From the NCBI RefSeq assembly GCF_001280015.1, contig NZ_LGDV01000231.1, positions 1-13,161 on the forward strand: a stretch of DNA of 13,161 bases, read 5' to 3'. Positions 6,138 through 13,061 of this stretch are shown in pieces; the stretch's first letter is position 1; each line of letters opens with the position of its first letter. The notes beneath the pieces were generated by a model. The model ran no database searches and had not been told where the DNA came from. It saw only the letters and a list, made by a program, of their open reading frames with translations. Made by a program: the position numbers and the translations under genes. Source of the stretch: Streptomyces sp. MMG1121 (GTDB lineage Bacteria > Actinomycetota > Actinomycetes > Streptomycetales > Streptomycetaceae).

Positions 6138-6587
6138 TCAGGAGAGCCAGTAGGTCGGCGACTGGATGTTGCCGTGCCAGACGCCGCTTCCGTCTATCCA
6201 GCTCATCGAGACGTTGTAGTAGTTGCCCGGCTGAACGGCTCCAGACCAGGGTGACCAGGAGCAGTGACTGTCGCAGCCCCCCACGTGGGAAGAGAACTGC
6301 GGAATCGCTTGGCCGTTGACGACCTTGTTCATGGTGAAGACGATGTGCGCACCACTGGGGGTCTGCGAGGCACCGCCTACCATGTCCACTGAGCTGGCGG
6401 ACTGGTTGCCGGTGATGCAGATGCCGGGCTTCAAGTCGACTCCAGCGACATTGACCGCCTGCCGGTAGTAGCAGGTGTCCGTGGCGGCATGGGCGGTTCC
6501 GGCAGTGATCGCGGTGCTGCCCGCGAAGGCCATGGCAGCAGCGGTGACGGCGATGACGCGCCGGGCAGCCTTGCGGAGTTTGAGCAT
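6138..6587 (-). CDS. Small secreted protein with four cysteines, function unknown
   Basis: Start chosen at ATG 6587, which gives a typical signal peptide: basic LKLRKAARR, a hydrophobic stretch VIAVTAAAMAFAGSTAITAG, and an AHA cleavage site near residue 34. A GAGGAG lies about 9 bases upstream. The longer frame beginning at 6698 would put non-signal sequence in front and is rejected. The mature part (about 115 residues) has four Cys (39, 57, 105, 109), enough for two disulfides, and many aromatic residues near the C-terminus (WSPWSG, GNYYNVSMSWIDG, YWLS). It is probably a compact beta-rich extracellular protein. I do not recognise the family. It is monocistronic, with transposase scraps behind its promoter region. 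Confidence 0.8.
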   Translation of the reverse strand: MLKLRKAARRVIAVTAAAMAFAGSTAITAGTAHAATDTCYYRQAVNVAGVDLKPGICITGNQSASSVDMVGGASQTPSGAHIVFTMNKVVNGQAIPQFSSHVGGCDSHCSWSPWSGAVQPGNYYNVSMSWIDGSGVWHGNIQSPTYWLS

Positions 6588-6654
6588 CTGTGCTGTCTCC
6601 TCGCTGTGAGGGCTCTCTTCGTGAGGGCCTCCGAGATCTTTCCCGGGCGCGCCG

Positions 6655-6948
6655 GTGCCGGGCAAGGATGGTTTGAGCCGAACGGCTGGCGCGATCATGT
6701 GGTGTTGTGAGTTGGAGGTGGGGCACTTCGAGGGCCGTACCTGGCGCGGCTGGCACCATCACGTCACCCTCGTCACTGCCGCTCAGGCGTTCCTCACCCG
6801 GCTGGACCTGTCTACCGCGCTCTTCGAGTACCTGGAGATCTTCCACAACCGACCTCGTCTGCCTCCAGCCGCGCCCCGACCAAAGCCGGAACAAGCCACC
6901 TGGAAATCACCCGCGTTCAACTCCCCGACCATGTGGCGAAGTTCGTGA
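6655..6948 (+). pseudogene. Fused transposase scraps: IS701-like piece joined to IS3-like piece
   Basis: One open frame contains two recognisable transposase fragments from different families. At 6709-6798 the peptide ELEVGHFEGRTWRGWHHH continues with VTLVTAAQAFLT, resembling the C-terminal part of IS701-type transposases from Streptomyces. At 6799-6852 the peptide LDLSTALFEYLEIFHNR resembles the end of an IS3-type OrfB. After that the frame loses similarity. It has no plausible start, no catalytic set and no terminal repeats. It fills the roughly 500-base stretch between the secreted-protein gene and the nuclease gene, and is best read as rearrangement debris. Confidence 0.7.
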
Positions 6949-7025
6949 TCTGGTGGTTGCGGCGGGACTGATTTCTGTGGGCTGCCTGTGAAGTGACCGT
7001 AAAGGGTCTTCAAGTCCCGTGACCT

Positions 7026-7089
7026 TTCCCCGTAGGGTCCTGCACCTGTGCAGAAAATCGCACATATGTTTGACGTTTCCTACGGGGAA
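7026..7089 (+). promoter_or_regulatory. Long inverted repeat in the 5' region of the nuclease gene
   Basis: TTCCCCGTAGG at 7026-7036 is the exact reverse complement of CCTACGGGGAA at 7079-7089. The right arm overlaps the only purine-rich candidate ribosome-binding site (GGGGAAGGA, 7084-7092) of the gene starting at 7104. If this region is transcribed, the arms could pair and cover that site; as DNA the arms could be a spaced operator. The palindrome at 7041-7052 lies in the loop. Confidence 0.55.
7041..7052. promoter_or_regulatory. Short palindrome TGCAC-CT-GTGCA
   Basis: Perfect 5-bp arms around two bases, nested between the arms of the larger inverted repeat. It has the size of a dimeric-regulator half-site pair or a small hairpin. 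No regulator is identified. Confidence 0.4.
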
Positions 7090-7103
7090 GGACACGAGCT
7101 TTC

Positions 7104-9134
7104 GTGCGTAGACATAAACGCTGGTGGTCCCGCGCAGTTGTCGGCGCGGTTCTGCTGACGCTGGCCGGTGTCATGCCGGCCTTCGCCGAGACGGCCGCGA
7201 CCAAGCCGAATCCGGCCGGCAGGCTTGATCTGCCGCCGTCGGCGACGCCGGCCGCAGGGCCCGAACTCCAGGGCAAGGCCCTCGCTGCTGTCGGTGGTGG
7301 AGGGCGTCCCGTCTCGGGCAAGAACCCGGAGGCCGGCCCGACATGGGAGAGGGTCGGAGGGAAATGGCAGGTGGATCGCACCACCGTGACCCTGCGCAAC
7401 ACGGTGACCGACCCCGACGGCGACCAGAGCGATCTGACGTTCGACGTGTGGACCGTGAACGCGGACGGCTCGCCGAAGGCACACGTCGACACGGACAAGA
7501 ACCAGTACGGCATGCCCGTCTCCGGATACGTCAAGTCGGGGTCGAAAGCCTTCGTCACCATCGGCTACGGCTACCTCCACCCCGGCTGGACGTACGCCTT
7601 CCGTACCTCCGCCTTTGATGGCAGCCTGTACGAGCAGGTCTGGTCGCCGTGGGCGACGTTTACCGTTCGGGGCCACGCTGTCGACATCACGCTGCCGGAG
7701 CCCGACAAGAACGCTGCGGCTGTCGACCTGGCGAAGTACCAGGAACCGCAGGTCACCAACGACCACGTCAACTCGTCCCCGGGTGGTTCCACCTCGCTGA
7801 CCCGGAACAAGCTGCCGGCGCCGCTCGGCAAGGGCTGCCAGGAAGCGGGCGACAAGATCTACTGCGCCACCGTTGGCAAACCAGCGGACATGACGCCTGA
7901 CGAGCGTTCGCACGTGACAAAGGGGCTACGAGCCATCGGTGCGTCCAACCTCGTCTCCTGGTGCGACGGGGCTGCGATCGGCAAGGACTACATCAAGCGC
8001 ACCGAAGGCTGCGTGAAAAAGGCGAACGAAATCACCAACACGGTCTACACCAAGCTCCCCAACGGGGAGATCTGGCCGGTGGGCCGGGCTATTTTCGCCT
8101 CGCAGATCGAGATCAAGACAGACATTGACTCGAACACCTTCACCCAGCAGTGGAGCCTGAAGCCCCTGTCGTTCCGCGATGCTGCCGGCACGCAGACCGA
8201 ATGGGGTCCGATCACCATCAACCCCAAGTTCAGCTGTGAGACCCAATGCACCACCAGCGCCCCCACGTGGTCGGCGCCGCCCACCTGGTCGACCACCGGC
8301 GTCGACTACCACGACACGACCGCCACCTTCACGCACACCGTCACCGATGTCACGGCCGGCAACGTCGTCCCTGTACAGCTCATCTGGAAGTGGGACTACA
8401 CCGTCCCCGACCAGGTGCCGGACGCCTTCCCCGACGGAGATATCGGAAACTCCGTCCCCGATCTCGACATCCGCTGTGACGCGGTGGCGACGGCCACGCC
8501 GGGATGTGTCTTCTCCGCGTACAAGCCGACCTGGGTCATGAACTTCAAGAAATTCCCGGCTGCCGTCGCACACGCGTGGATGACGCAGGCCAAGCTGCCC
8601 AACCACCCCGGAAGCAAGACAGCCGACAAGCCGCTGGTGTACTTGCCGGCCAAGGGAAGCGCGAGTGGCCGTACACCGACCCAGAACCGTGCCGTGATCT
8701 GTCCGTCAGGCTGGGCCGCAAAGTCAGGCAACCCCGACACGACCACGCTGCCGGGCAACACGCCCAAGAACAACGATCCAATGTCCTGCGACGAGTTCTC
8801 CTACGCCTCCACCTACAACAGCGGCGGCATGCCGGCCCCCGACGGACTCAACCCTGTCTCGTCGGGCGATCAGTGCGTGCAGACATACTCTCAACGCACC
8901 CAGACCGACGTGTGGCACTTCTATGACGACATGCGCCAGGCTGCGCCGACGTGGAAGGAAGTCTGCGCACGCTCCGCCATGTCGAACTGGATGAACACGC
9001 AGTCCATGCAACCGTTCCCGACGCAGTTCACGCAGCCGAACCGGCTGCTCGACCGGGACGCCTACTGGTACTACGCCCCCGAGTTCGCAGGGTGCAGCGC
9101 AACCGCAGCGACCGTGAAGTGCACGGTCAAGTGA
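7104..9134 (+). CDS. Secreted protein with C-terminal NucA/NucB-type deoxyribonuclease domain
   Basis: 676 residues from GTG 7104. A Sec signal peptide (RRHKRWWSR, hydrophobic AVVGAVLLTLAGVMP, cleavage after AFA at residue 28) leads into a low-complexity linker. An Ig/fibronectin-like beta region follows (about 80-190, with NTVTDPDGDQSDLTFDVW and HPGWTYAFRTSAFDG), then a cysteine-containing middle (about 240-300) and a second beta region (about 365-435). The last 220 residues follow the layout I recall for Streptomyces NucA/NucB proteins: RCDAVATATPGCVF, PAAVAHAW, NRAVICPSGW, then SCDEFSYASTYNSGG (561-575) corresponding to the CDEYPFAST signature, and near the end NRLLDRDAYWYYAP. Asp563 and Glu564 of the signature are kept. 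Extracellular DNA degradation, either nutritional or as a toxin, is inferred. A hairpin and a DUF6461-like gene follow directly. Confidence 0.75.
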   Translation: MRRHKRWWSRAVVGAVLLTLAGVMPAFAETAATKPNPAGRLDLPPSATPAAGPELQGKALAAVGGGGRPVSGKNPEAGPTWERVGGKWQVDRTTVTLRNTVTDPDGDQSDLTFDVWTVNADGSPKAHVDTDKNQYGMPVSGYVKSGSKAFVTIGYGYLHPGWTYAFRTSAFDGSLYEQVWSPWATFTVRGHAVDITLPEPDKNAAAVDLAKYQEPQVTNDHVNSSPGGSTSLTRNKLPAPLGKGCQEAGDKIYCATVGKPADMTPDERSHVTKGLRAIGASNLVSWCDGAAIGKDYIKRTEGCVKKANEITNTVYTKLPNGEIWPVGRAIFASQIEIKTDIDSNTFTQQWSLKPLSFRDAAGTQTEWGPITINPKFSCETQCTTSAPTWSAPPTWSTTGVDYHDTTATFTHTVTDVTAGNVVPVQLIWKWDYTVPDQVPDAFPDGDIGNSVPDLDIRCDAVATATPGCVFSAYKPTWVMNFKKFPAAVAHAWMTQAKLPNHPGSKTADKPLVYLPAKGSASGRTPTQNRAVICPSGWAAKSGNPDTTTLPGNTPKNNDPMSCDEFSYASTYNSGGMPAPDGLNPVSSGDQCVQTYSQRTQTDVWHFYDDMRQAAPTWKEVCARSAMSNWMNTQSMQPFPTQFTQPNRLLDRDAYWYYAPEFAGCSATAATVKCTVK

Positions 9135-9153
9135 CCTGACCGACCGACGTACA

Positions 9154-9188
9154 GGGGCGGCGCCCATCGACTACGGTGGCGCCGCCCC
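9154..9188 (+). terminator. Strong hairpin between nuclease gene and next gene
   Basis: GGGGCGGCGCC at 9154-9164 pairs perfectly with GGCGCCGCCCC at 9178-9188 around a 13-base loop. It starts 19 bases after the nuclease stop codon and ends 23 bases before the next start. There is no T-run. It may terminate or attenuate transcription so that the two genes are made in different amounts, or protect the upstream mRNA. Confidence 0.7.
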
Positions 9189-9211
9189 CCTTCCCGACAG
9201 GAGAGACACTC

Positions 9212-9808
9212 GTGACCGACGGCCTTCAGTGGCTCGCAGAGACGCCGGACCCGCTCCCCATGGGCTACTGCGCCATTTTCGCGCGGGGTATCGGCCCCCA
9301 AGACCTCGTGCACCGCCTGAACCCTGACACTGAGCCTCGCTTCATGGGCCCACGCACACATGAAGCATTCGAGCTCGAGCTGCTCGAACTCGACCGGGGC
9401 AAGCCCATGCACGAGACCGTAGGTGTGCGCTACGGATCGGTCGGCGACCTATCATTCGCCATCGGCTACGGCACCTGGTACGGAACTCTCGGCCGGCACG
9501 AAACGCCCTCGATCTCCTACGACGGCGCCTACATTTACGAGCTGTATTTCATGGCAGAGCACCCGAACGTCCCTCCTCCGTATTTCTGCTACAGCCATGA
9601 CGCGGTGTACGAGGTGATGTGTGACCTCAACGACGAGGACTGGGTCGGAGTCGTTGACGCCGACGGCGACAACGCGGGACTGATCGCCGAGATCGAAACC
9701 GATGAACGGAACTCCTTCGAGATCCTGGAACAGCGCTTCGCCCTGACTCTGCCGAAGGAAGCAATCCTCACCGGCAAACTGCCCACCGCGATCATCAAGA
9801 CTTCATGA
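9212..9808 (+). CDS. DUF6461-like cytoplasmic protein, possible immunity partner of the nuclease
   Basis: 198 residues. Start chosen at GTG 9212, preceded by AGGAGA at a suitable distance; an upstream start at 9176 would lie inside the hairpin. There is no signal peptide or membrane segment. The pattern resembles DUF6461: a WLAE start, GYCAIFARGIGPQDLVHRL, then VRYGSVGDLSFAIGYGTWYG, a YFCYSHDAVYEVMCDL region, and a C-terminal EQRFALTLPKEAILTGKL. It is acidic overall (many D and E), as many nuclease-immunity proteins are. It lies in the same direction 77 bases after a secreted nuclease, the classic order of toxin then immunity gene. That function is inference; some members of the family are annotated only as hypothetical. 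Confidence 0.6.
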   Translation: MTDGLQWLAETPDPLPMGYCAIFARGIGPQDLVHRLNPDTEPRFMGPRTHEAFELELLELDRGKPMHETVGVRYGSVGDLSFAIGYGTWYGTLGRHETPSISYDGAYIYELYFMAEHPNVPPPYFCYSHDAVYEVMCDLNDEDWVGVVDADGDNAGLIAEIETDERNSFEILEQRFALTLPKEAILTGKLPTAIIKTS

Positions 9809-9819
9809 CAGCAGCGAGG

Positions 9820-10251
9820 CTAGAGCGTGTCTGATGGGTCGGGCGATTGGCCGCGGGTGTCCTGCCGTCGCGCGGTGCCCCATTCCCACATACTGCGCAC
9901 CACGGGCTCCAGTGCTCGGCCCTGCGCCGTGAGTGTGTATCGGACTCGTGGAGGCCAACCGGGGGTGCGGTGGCGCTCGATCACGCCCGCGCTGGTCAAC
10001 TGGGTCAGCCGGTCGGAGAGGACCTTGTCCGAGAGGGTGGGCAGGGCGGCGGACAGTTCCGAGTACGTGGCCTGGCCACGGCGCAGGAATTCGCGGAGCA
10101 CCAGGGGCGTCCATCGGCCGGCCAGCGTGGCGCGGGTGATGTCCACGGGGCAGTGCGGCTGGTGGCCGGGCGGAACAAGGTCGCTGTCGGGACAGTCCGC
10201 CAGCGGGCCGCAGTCAACCGGCCGTGCGTGTCCAACCGTTTGGTGAGTCAC
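9820..10251 (-). CDS. HxlR-family transcriptional regulator
   Basis: 143 residues from GTG 10251, which has GGAAGGG just upstream; longer reading would run through the divergent gene. The HxlR winged helix is complete: CPVDITRATLAGRWTPLVL, REFLRRGQATYSELSAALP, DKVLSDRLTQLTSAGVIE and TPGWPPRVRYTLTAQGRAL, ending near MWEWG. There are extra Cys at the N-terminus (CGPLADC) and the usual Cys before PVD, which in some HxlR proteins sense electrophiles. It is divergent from the metallo-hydrolase at 10309 with 57 bases between starts, so it probably controls that gene and itself. Its last seven codons are read through the transposon end at 9823, and its stop (9820-9822) is made from the flanking TA plus one outside base. 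Confidence 0.9.
   Translation of the reverse strand: MTHQTVGHARPVDCGPLADCPDSDLVPPGHQPHCPVDITRATLAGRWTPLVLREFLRRGQATYSELSAALPTLSDKVLSDRLTQLTSAGVIERHRTPGWPPRVRYTLTAQGRALEPVVRSMWEWGTARRQDTRGQSPDPSDTL
9823..9842. repeat. Left terminal inverted repeat of second IS5-type element
   Basis: Matches the reverse complement of 12097-12116 at 18 of 20 positions. The repeat is read as coding sequence for the HxlR C-terminus. Confidence 0.75.
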
Positions 10252-10308
10252 AACAGCCCTTCCTAACGTCTCGTGTGAACAGCCCGCCCGCTTCTCTCGG
10301 GGGTCCTC
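10252..10308. promoter_or_regulatory. Shared divergent promoter region of HxlR and metallo-hydrolase genes
   Basis: 57 bases separate the two start codons. Both ribosome-binding sites lie here (GGAAGGG for the regulator on the reverse strand, CGGGGGTCC for the hydrolase). HxlR regulators usually bind the gap next to a divergent target gene. I see no clear long palindrome or -10/-35 pair. Confidence 0.6.
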
Positions 10309-11166
10309 ATGCGTATCCATCACCTGAACTGCGGTTCTCTCCGGACGATTCCCCCGCTCGGCGAGGAACGCCTCACAGGCGCCGCGACCGGCCAACTGGC
10401 CACCGCGTGCCACTGCCTGCTCATCGAGACGGACTCGGATGGGCTGGTTCTGGTCGAGACCGGCCTTGGTACTGCTGACCGGCACGACCCCGAAGGGACA
10501 CTGGGCGCGGACTGGGTAGCCTACGCCCAGCCCTCCCGGTACCCCGAGGAGAGCGCGCTGCGGCAGATCATCCAGCTCGGCTACACACCGCGGGACGTGC
10601 GGCACATCGTGCTCACTCATCTGCACCGCGACCACACCGGAGGGCTGCCGGACTTCCCCCACGCCCGGGTGCACGTGCACCCTGCCGAGTATCGGGCCGT
10701 GACCGACCCCGCGGACCCGCACCACCAGCACAGCCTCGACCGCTTCATGCCGGCGCACCGGGCGCATGGCCCGCTGCTGACGCCCGCCGTCGCGGACGAG
10801 GGTCCACAGTGGTTCGGCTTCCCGGGTGTGGCGCGTCCGCAGGGGCTGGCCTGTGAACTGCCGCTGGTGCCGCTGCCAGGCCACTCGGCGGGCCACTCGG
10901 GCGTCGCCGTGCGCGACGATGCCGAAAGGTGGCTCCTACACGCGGGCGACGCGTACATGTACCACGGCGAGATCGAGCAGACCCCGCCCCTGGCCCACCC
11001 CGCCTTCACCCCGATCCAAGAAGGAGCCCAGACCGACACCGAGGCCCGCGTCGCCACCCGCGACCGGCTACGTGCCCTGCGCCGCGAACACGGAGACCAG
11101 GTCACCGTGTTCAGCGCGCATGACCCCTGGGAACTCGTCCGTTTCACCACGCTCACCCGCACGTGA
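10309..11166 (+). CDS. Metallo-beta-lactamase-fold hydrolase
   Basis: 285 residues from ATG 10309. The full MBL metal set is visible: THLHRDHTGG gives H104, H106, D108 and H109; PGHSAGHSG gives the paired H192/H196; LLHAGDAY gives D214; and FSAHDPWE gives H271. There is no signal peptide, so it is cytoplasmic. Layout and length resemble quorum-quenching-lactonase-like or general MBL hydrolases of actinomycetes. The substrate is not evident and could be a lactone, ester or thioester. It is divergent from the HxlR gene, which probably controls it. It is convergent with the IS5-type transposase, whose stop is 18 bases away. Both lie between the transposon ends at 9823 and 12116, so the gene may travel with the element. 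Confidence 0.9.
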   Translation: MRIHHLNCGSLRTIPPLGEERLTGAATGQLATACHCLLIETDSDGLVLVETGLGTADRHDPEGTLGADWVAYAQPSRYPEESALRQIIQLGYTPRDVRHIVLTHLHRDHTGGLPDFPHARVHVHPAEYRAVTDPADPHHQHSLDRFMPAHRAHGPLLTPAVADEGPQWFGFPGVARPQGLACELPLVPLPGHSAGHSGVAVRDDAERWLLHAGDAYMYHGEIEQTPPLAHPAFTPIQEGAQTDTEARVATRDRLRALRREHGDQVTVFSAHDPWELVRFTTLTRT

Positions 11167-11184
11167 TCCCACCCTGGCAGACCG

Positions 11185-12084
11185 TCAACGGCGCCACACA
11201 CGGATCGCGGCGAGGGTCACCGTGCCGTGGAAGACATACGCCCGCTTCTCGTACCGCGTGGCGACGGCCCGGAAGCCCTTGAGCGCCAGGAAAGTCCGCT
11301 CGACCTCGTTCCTGCGGGCATACCGATGACGGTCAAAGCCGGTCGGCCGACCCCCACTGCTTCCGCGACGTCGACGGTTGGCCTGCTGGTTCTTCGGCTC
11401 GGGGATGGTGTGTTTGATCTGGCGCCGACGCAGGTAACGCCGGTTCCTGCGGGAGGAGTACGCCCGGTCACCACCCAGGTGGTCAGGCCGGGTGCGCGGG
11501 TGACCGCCGCCGAGGCGCGGAACGCGGATGCGGTTCAGGACCGGGATCATCTGGGGCGCGTCGCCCCACTGCCCCGGGGTGATGAGCAGAGAGAGCGGCC
11601 GACAGCGTCCCTCGCCAGCCAGGTGGATCTTGGACGTCAGGCCGCCCCTGGAACGTCCCAGTGCCTCATCTCTCCGGTGCTGGACAGGCCGGGTCCGCTT
11701 GCTGTCGACCCGAGGCGGCTGGCTCCGGGCACCCGCCGCGTGCTGATGAGCGCGGCAGATACTGGAATCCACGCTCACCATGGACCAGTCGATACGTCCG
11801 GCCGCGTCGGCATCAGCCTGCACAGCACACAAGATCCTCTCCCAGGTGCCATCCGCCGACCACATGCGGTGCCGCGAGTAGACCGTCTGCCACTTCCCAA
11901 ACCGAGACGGTAGATCCCGCCACGGGATACCCGTCCTGGTCCGGAACAGGATGCCGTTGATCACCCGGCGGTGACACTTCCATCTGCCGCCCCGCCCGAT
12001 GTTCTTCGGGAGATGAGGCTCCAGACGCACCCATTCTGTGTCCCTGAGATCGCCCCGCCCCATACGGCTGTGAACGATCCACAT
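11185..12084 (-). CDS. IS5-family transposase (second, different subgroup)
   Basis: 299 residues from ATG 12084. An in-frame ATG at 12063 (MGRGDLRDTEW) is the start expected from many relatives and is equally possible. The family pattern is complete: RGDLRDTEWVRLEPHLP, RRVINGILFRTRTGIPWRDL and PSRFGKWQTVYSRHRMWSADG. Candidate catalytic residues, numbered from 12084, are D106 (SVDSS), D206 (GGDRAYS) and E262 (RRNEVERTF). The conserved tail contains FRAVATRYEKRAYVFHG. No frameshift or internal stop is seen, so it may be functional. It is clearly distinct from the transposase at 2836, with which it shares only the fold pattern. It lies 13 bases inside the right inverted repeat. Confidence 0.9.
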   Translation of the reverse strand: MWIVHSRMGRGDLRDTEWVRLEPHLPKNIGRGGRWKCHRRVINGILFRTRTGIPWRDLPSRFGKWQTVYSRHRMWSADGTWERILCAVQADADAAGRIDWSMVSVDSSICRAHQHAAGARSQPPRVDSKRTRPVQHRRDEALGRSRGGLTSKIHLAGEGRCRPLSLLITPGQWGDAPQMIPVLNRIRVPRLGGGHPRTRPDHLGGDRAYSSRRNRRYLRRRQIKHTIPEPKNQQANRRRRGSSGGRPTGFDRHRYARRNEVERTFLALKGFRAVATRYEKRAYVFHGTVTLAAIRVWRR

Positions 12085-12096
12085 CTCGTATCGTCA

Positions 12097-12116
12097 CCGA
12101 CCCGTCAGACAGGCTC
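12097..12116. repeat. Right terminal inverted repeat of second IS5-type element
   Basis: Reverse complement begins GAGCCTGTCTGACGGGTCGG, differing from the left end at two positions. Followed by TA at 12117-12118. Confidence 0.8.
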
Positions 12117-12120
12117 TAGG

Positions 12121-12146
12121 CCGTGTCTCCCAACTCTTGGGCACGG
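12121..12146. repeat. Bulged hairpin between the two transposons
   Basis: CCGTG-TCT-CCCAA-CTC-TTGGG-CACGG: two 5-bp stems stacked around a 3-base loop, with a 3-base bulge on one side. It sits in the 57-base strip between the IS5-type right end and the IS256-type left end. It may be a terminator or an element end; its function is unknown. Confidence 0.45.
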
Positions 12147-12173
12147 AGGCGTGAATGGACCAGGGTCACCCGG

Positions 12174-12199
12174 GGGACTGTAAATCGTTCGGTGTAACT
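12174..12199. repeat. Putative left end of the IS256-type element
   Basis: GGGACTGTAAATCGTTCGG resembles IS256-family ends, which commonly have a G-rich start and GACTGTAAA. It lies 23 bases before the transposase start. The right end is outside the window or deleted, so the boundary is approximate. Confidence 0.6.
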
Positions 12200-12221
12200 C
12201 CCGATCTTGGAAGATGCATCG

Positions 12222-13061
12222 ATGACCAGTGAGAACGTGTCCGAGTCCGAGACTGCCGAGTCCACGAAGGCTGCGTCGGTGAAGGCCGTGGACGACCAGT
12301 TGATCGAGGAGTTGGTGGGCCGCGCTCAGGCCGAGGGCCTGCAGCTGACCGGCGAGGGCGGCCTGCTGCAGCAGCTGACCAAGCGGCTGCTGGAGTCCGC
12401 GTTGGAGGGCGAGATTACTGACCATCTCGGTTATGACTAGCACGACCCGGCGGGAAAGAACGGTGGCAACTCCCGCAACGGCACACGCTCCAAGACGGTG
12501 CTGACCGACGTCGGACCGGTGGAGATAACCGTGCCCCGCGACCGTGACGGCTCCTTCGAGCCGAAGATCGTCAAGAAGCGGCAGAAGCGTCTGACCGGCG
12601 TCGACGAGATGGTCATCTCGCTGGCCGCGAAGGGCCTGACCACCGGCGAGGTGCAGGCCCACCTGGCCGAGGTCTATGGCGCCGAGGTCTCCCGCCAGAC
12701 CATCTCCACGATTACCGACAAGGTGCTGGAGGGCATGGCCGAATGGCAGAGCCGCCCGCTCGACACCGTCTATCCGGTCGTCTTCATCGACGCCATCCAC
12801 GTGAAGATCCGCGACGGTGCGGTGGCCAACCGGCCCATCTACGTGGCCCTGGCCGTCACCACCGAAGGTCGGCGGGAGATTCTGGGGCTGTGGGCCGGCG
12901 ACGGCGGTGAGGGCGCCAAGCACTGGCTGCACATCCTCACCGAGATCAAGAACCGCGGCGTCAGCGACGTCCTCATGCTCGTCTGCGACGGACTCAAGGG
13001 CCTGCCCGACGCGGTGGAGACCGTCTGGCCCAGAACGATCGTGCAGACCTGCGTCGTGCAC
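12222..13061 (+). pseudogene. IS256-family (mutator-type) transposase, with in-frame TAG and lost C-terminus
   Basis: The start is ATG 12222 with GGAAG upstream. The frame shows the IS256 N-terminus (DDQLIEELVGRAQAEGLQL, LLQQLTKRLLESALEGE, ITDHLGYD), a TAG at 12438-12440, then continues in frame with HDPAGKNGGNSRNGTRSKTV and VGPVEITVPRDRDGSFEP. Relatives have a Lys or Glu codon at that site (GYDKHDP), so TAG is a single-base nonsense change. Asp of PVVFIDAIHVKIRDG and Asp of LMLVCDGLKGLPDAV, the first two catalytic residues, are present. Homology ends at 13061 after QTCVVH, where an RNS-type continuation is expected and RSRKDSTWC is found instead. The last third with the catalytic Glu is missing. 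It cannot be active as it stands. Confidence 0.85.

Larger units (their letters stand above)
9823..12116 (-). mobile_element. IS5-family transposon (2294 bp) enclosing an HxlR/metallo-hydrolase pair
   Basis: The ends are 20-bp inverted repeats with 18 matches, GAGCGTGTCTGATGGGTCGG at 9823-9842 and its near-complement at 12097-12116. They are flanked by TA at 9821-9822 and 12117-12118, compatible with the short TA-type target duplications of some IS5 subgroups. The transposase (11185-12084) sits just inside the right end and runs leftward, as expected. No second copy of the end was found near its stop at 11185, so a simple 1-kb IS is not visible. The unit therefore appears to include the two passenger genes at 9820-11166. 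An alternative is that a relic left end of another copy lies at 9823 by chance of history. Confidence 0.65.

Noticed and set aside
7926..8606. Reverse-strand open frame inside the nuclease gene
   Set aside because: Antisense to a well-supported secreted protein; Gly/Arg/Asp-rich shadow without start signals.
10252..10896. Upstream extension of the HxlR frame
   Set aside because: The long frame would run antisense through half of the metallo-hydrolase; the GTG at 10251 has its own ribosome-binding site and fits HxlR length.
12105..13061. Reverse-strand open frame opposite the IS256 gene
   Set aside because: Shadow of the IS256 transposase codons; it also spans the non-coding strip and the element end.
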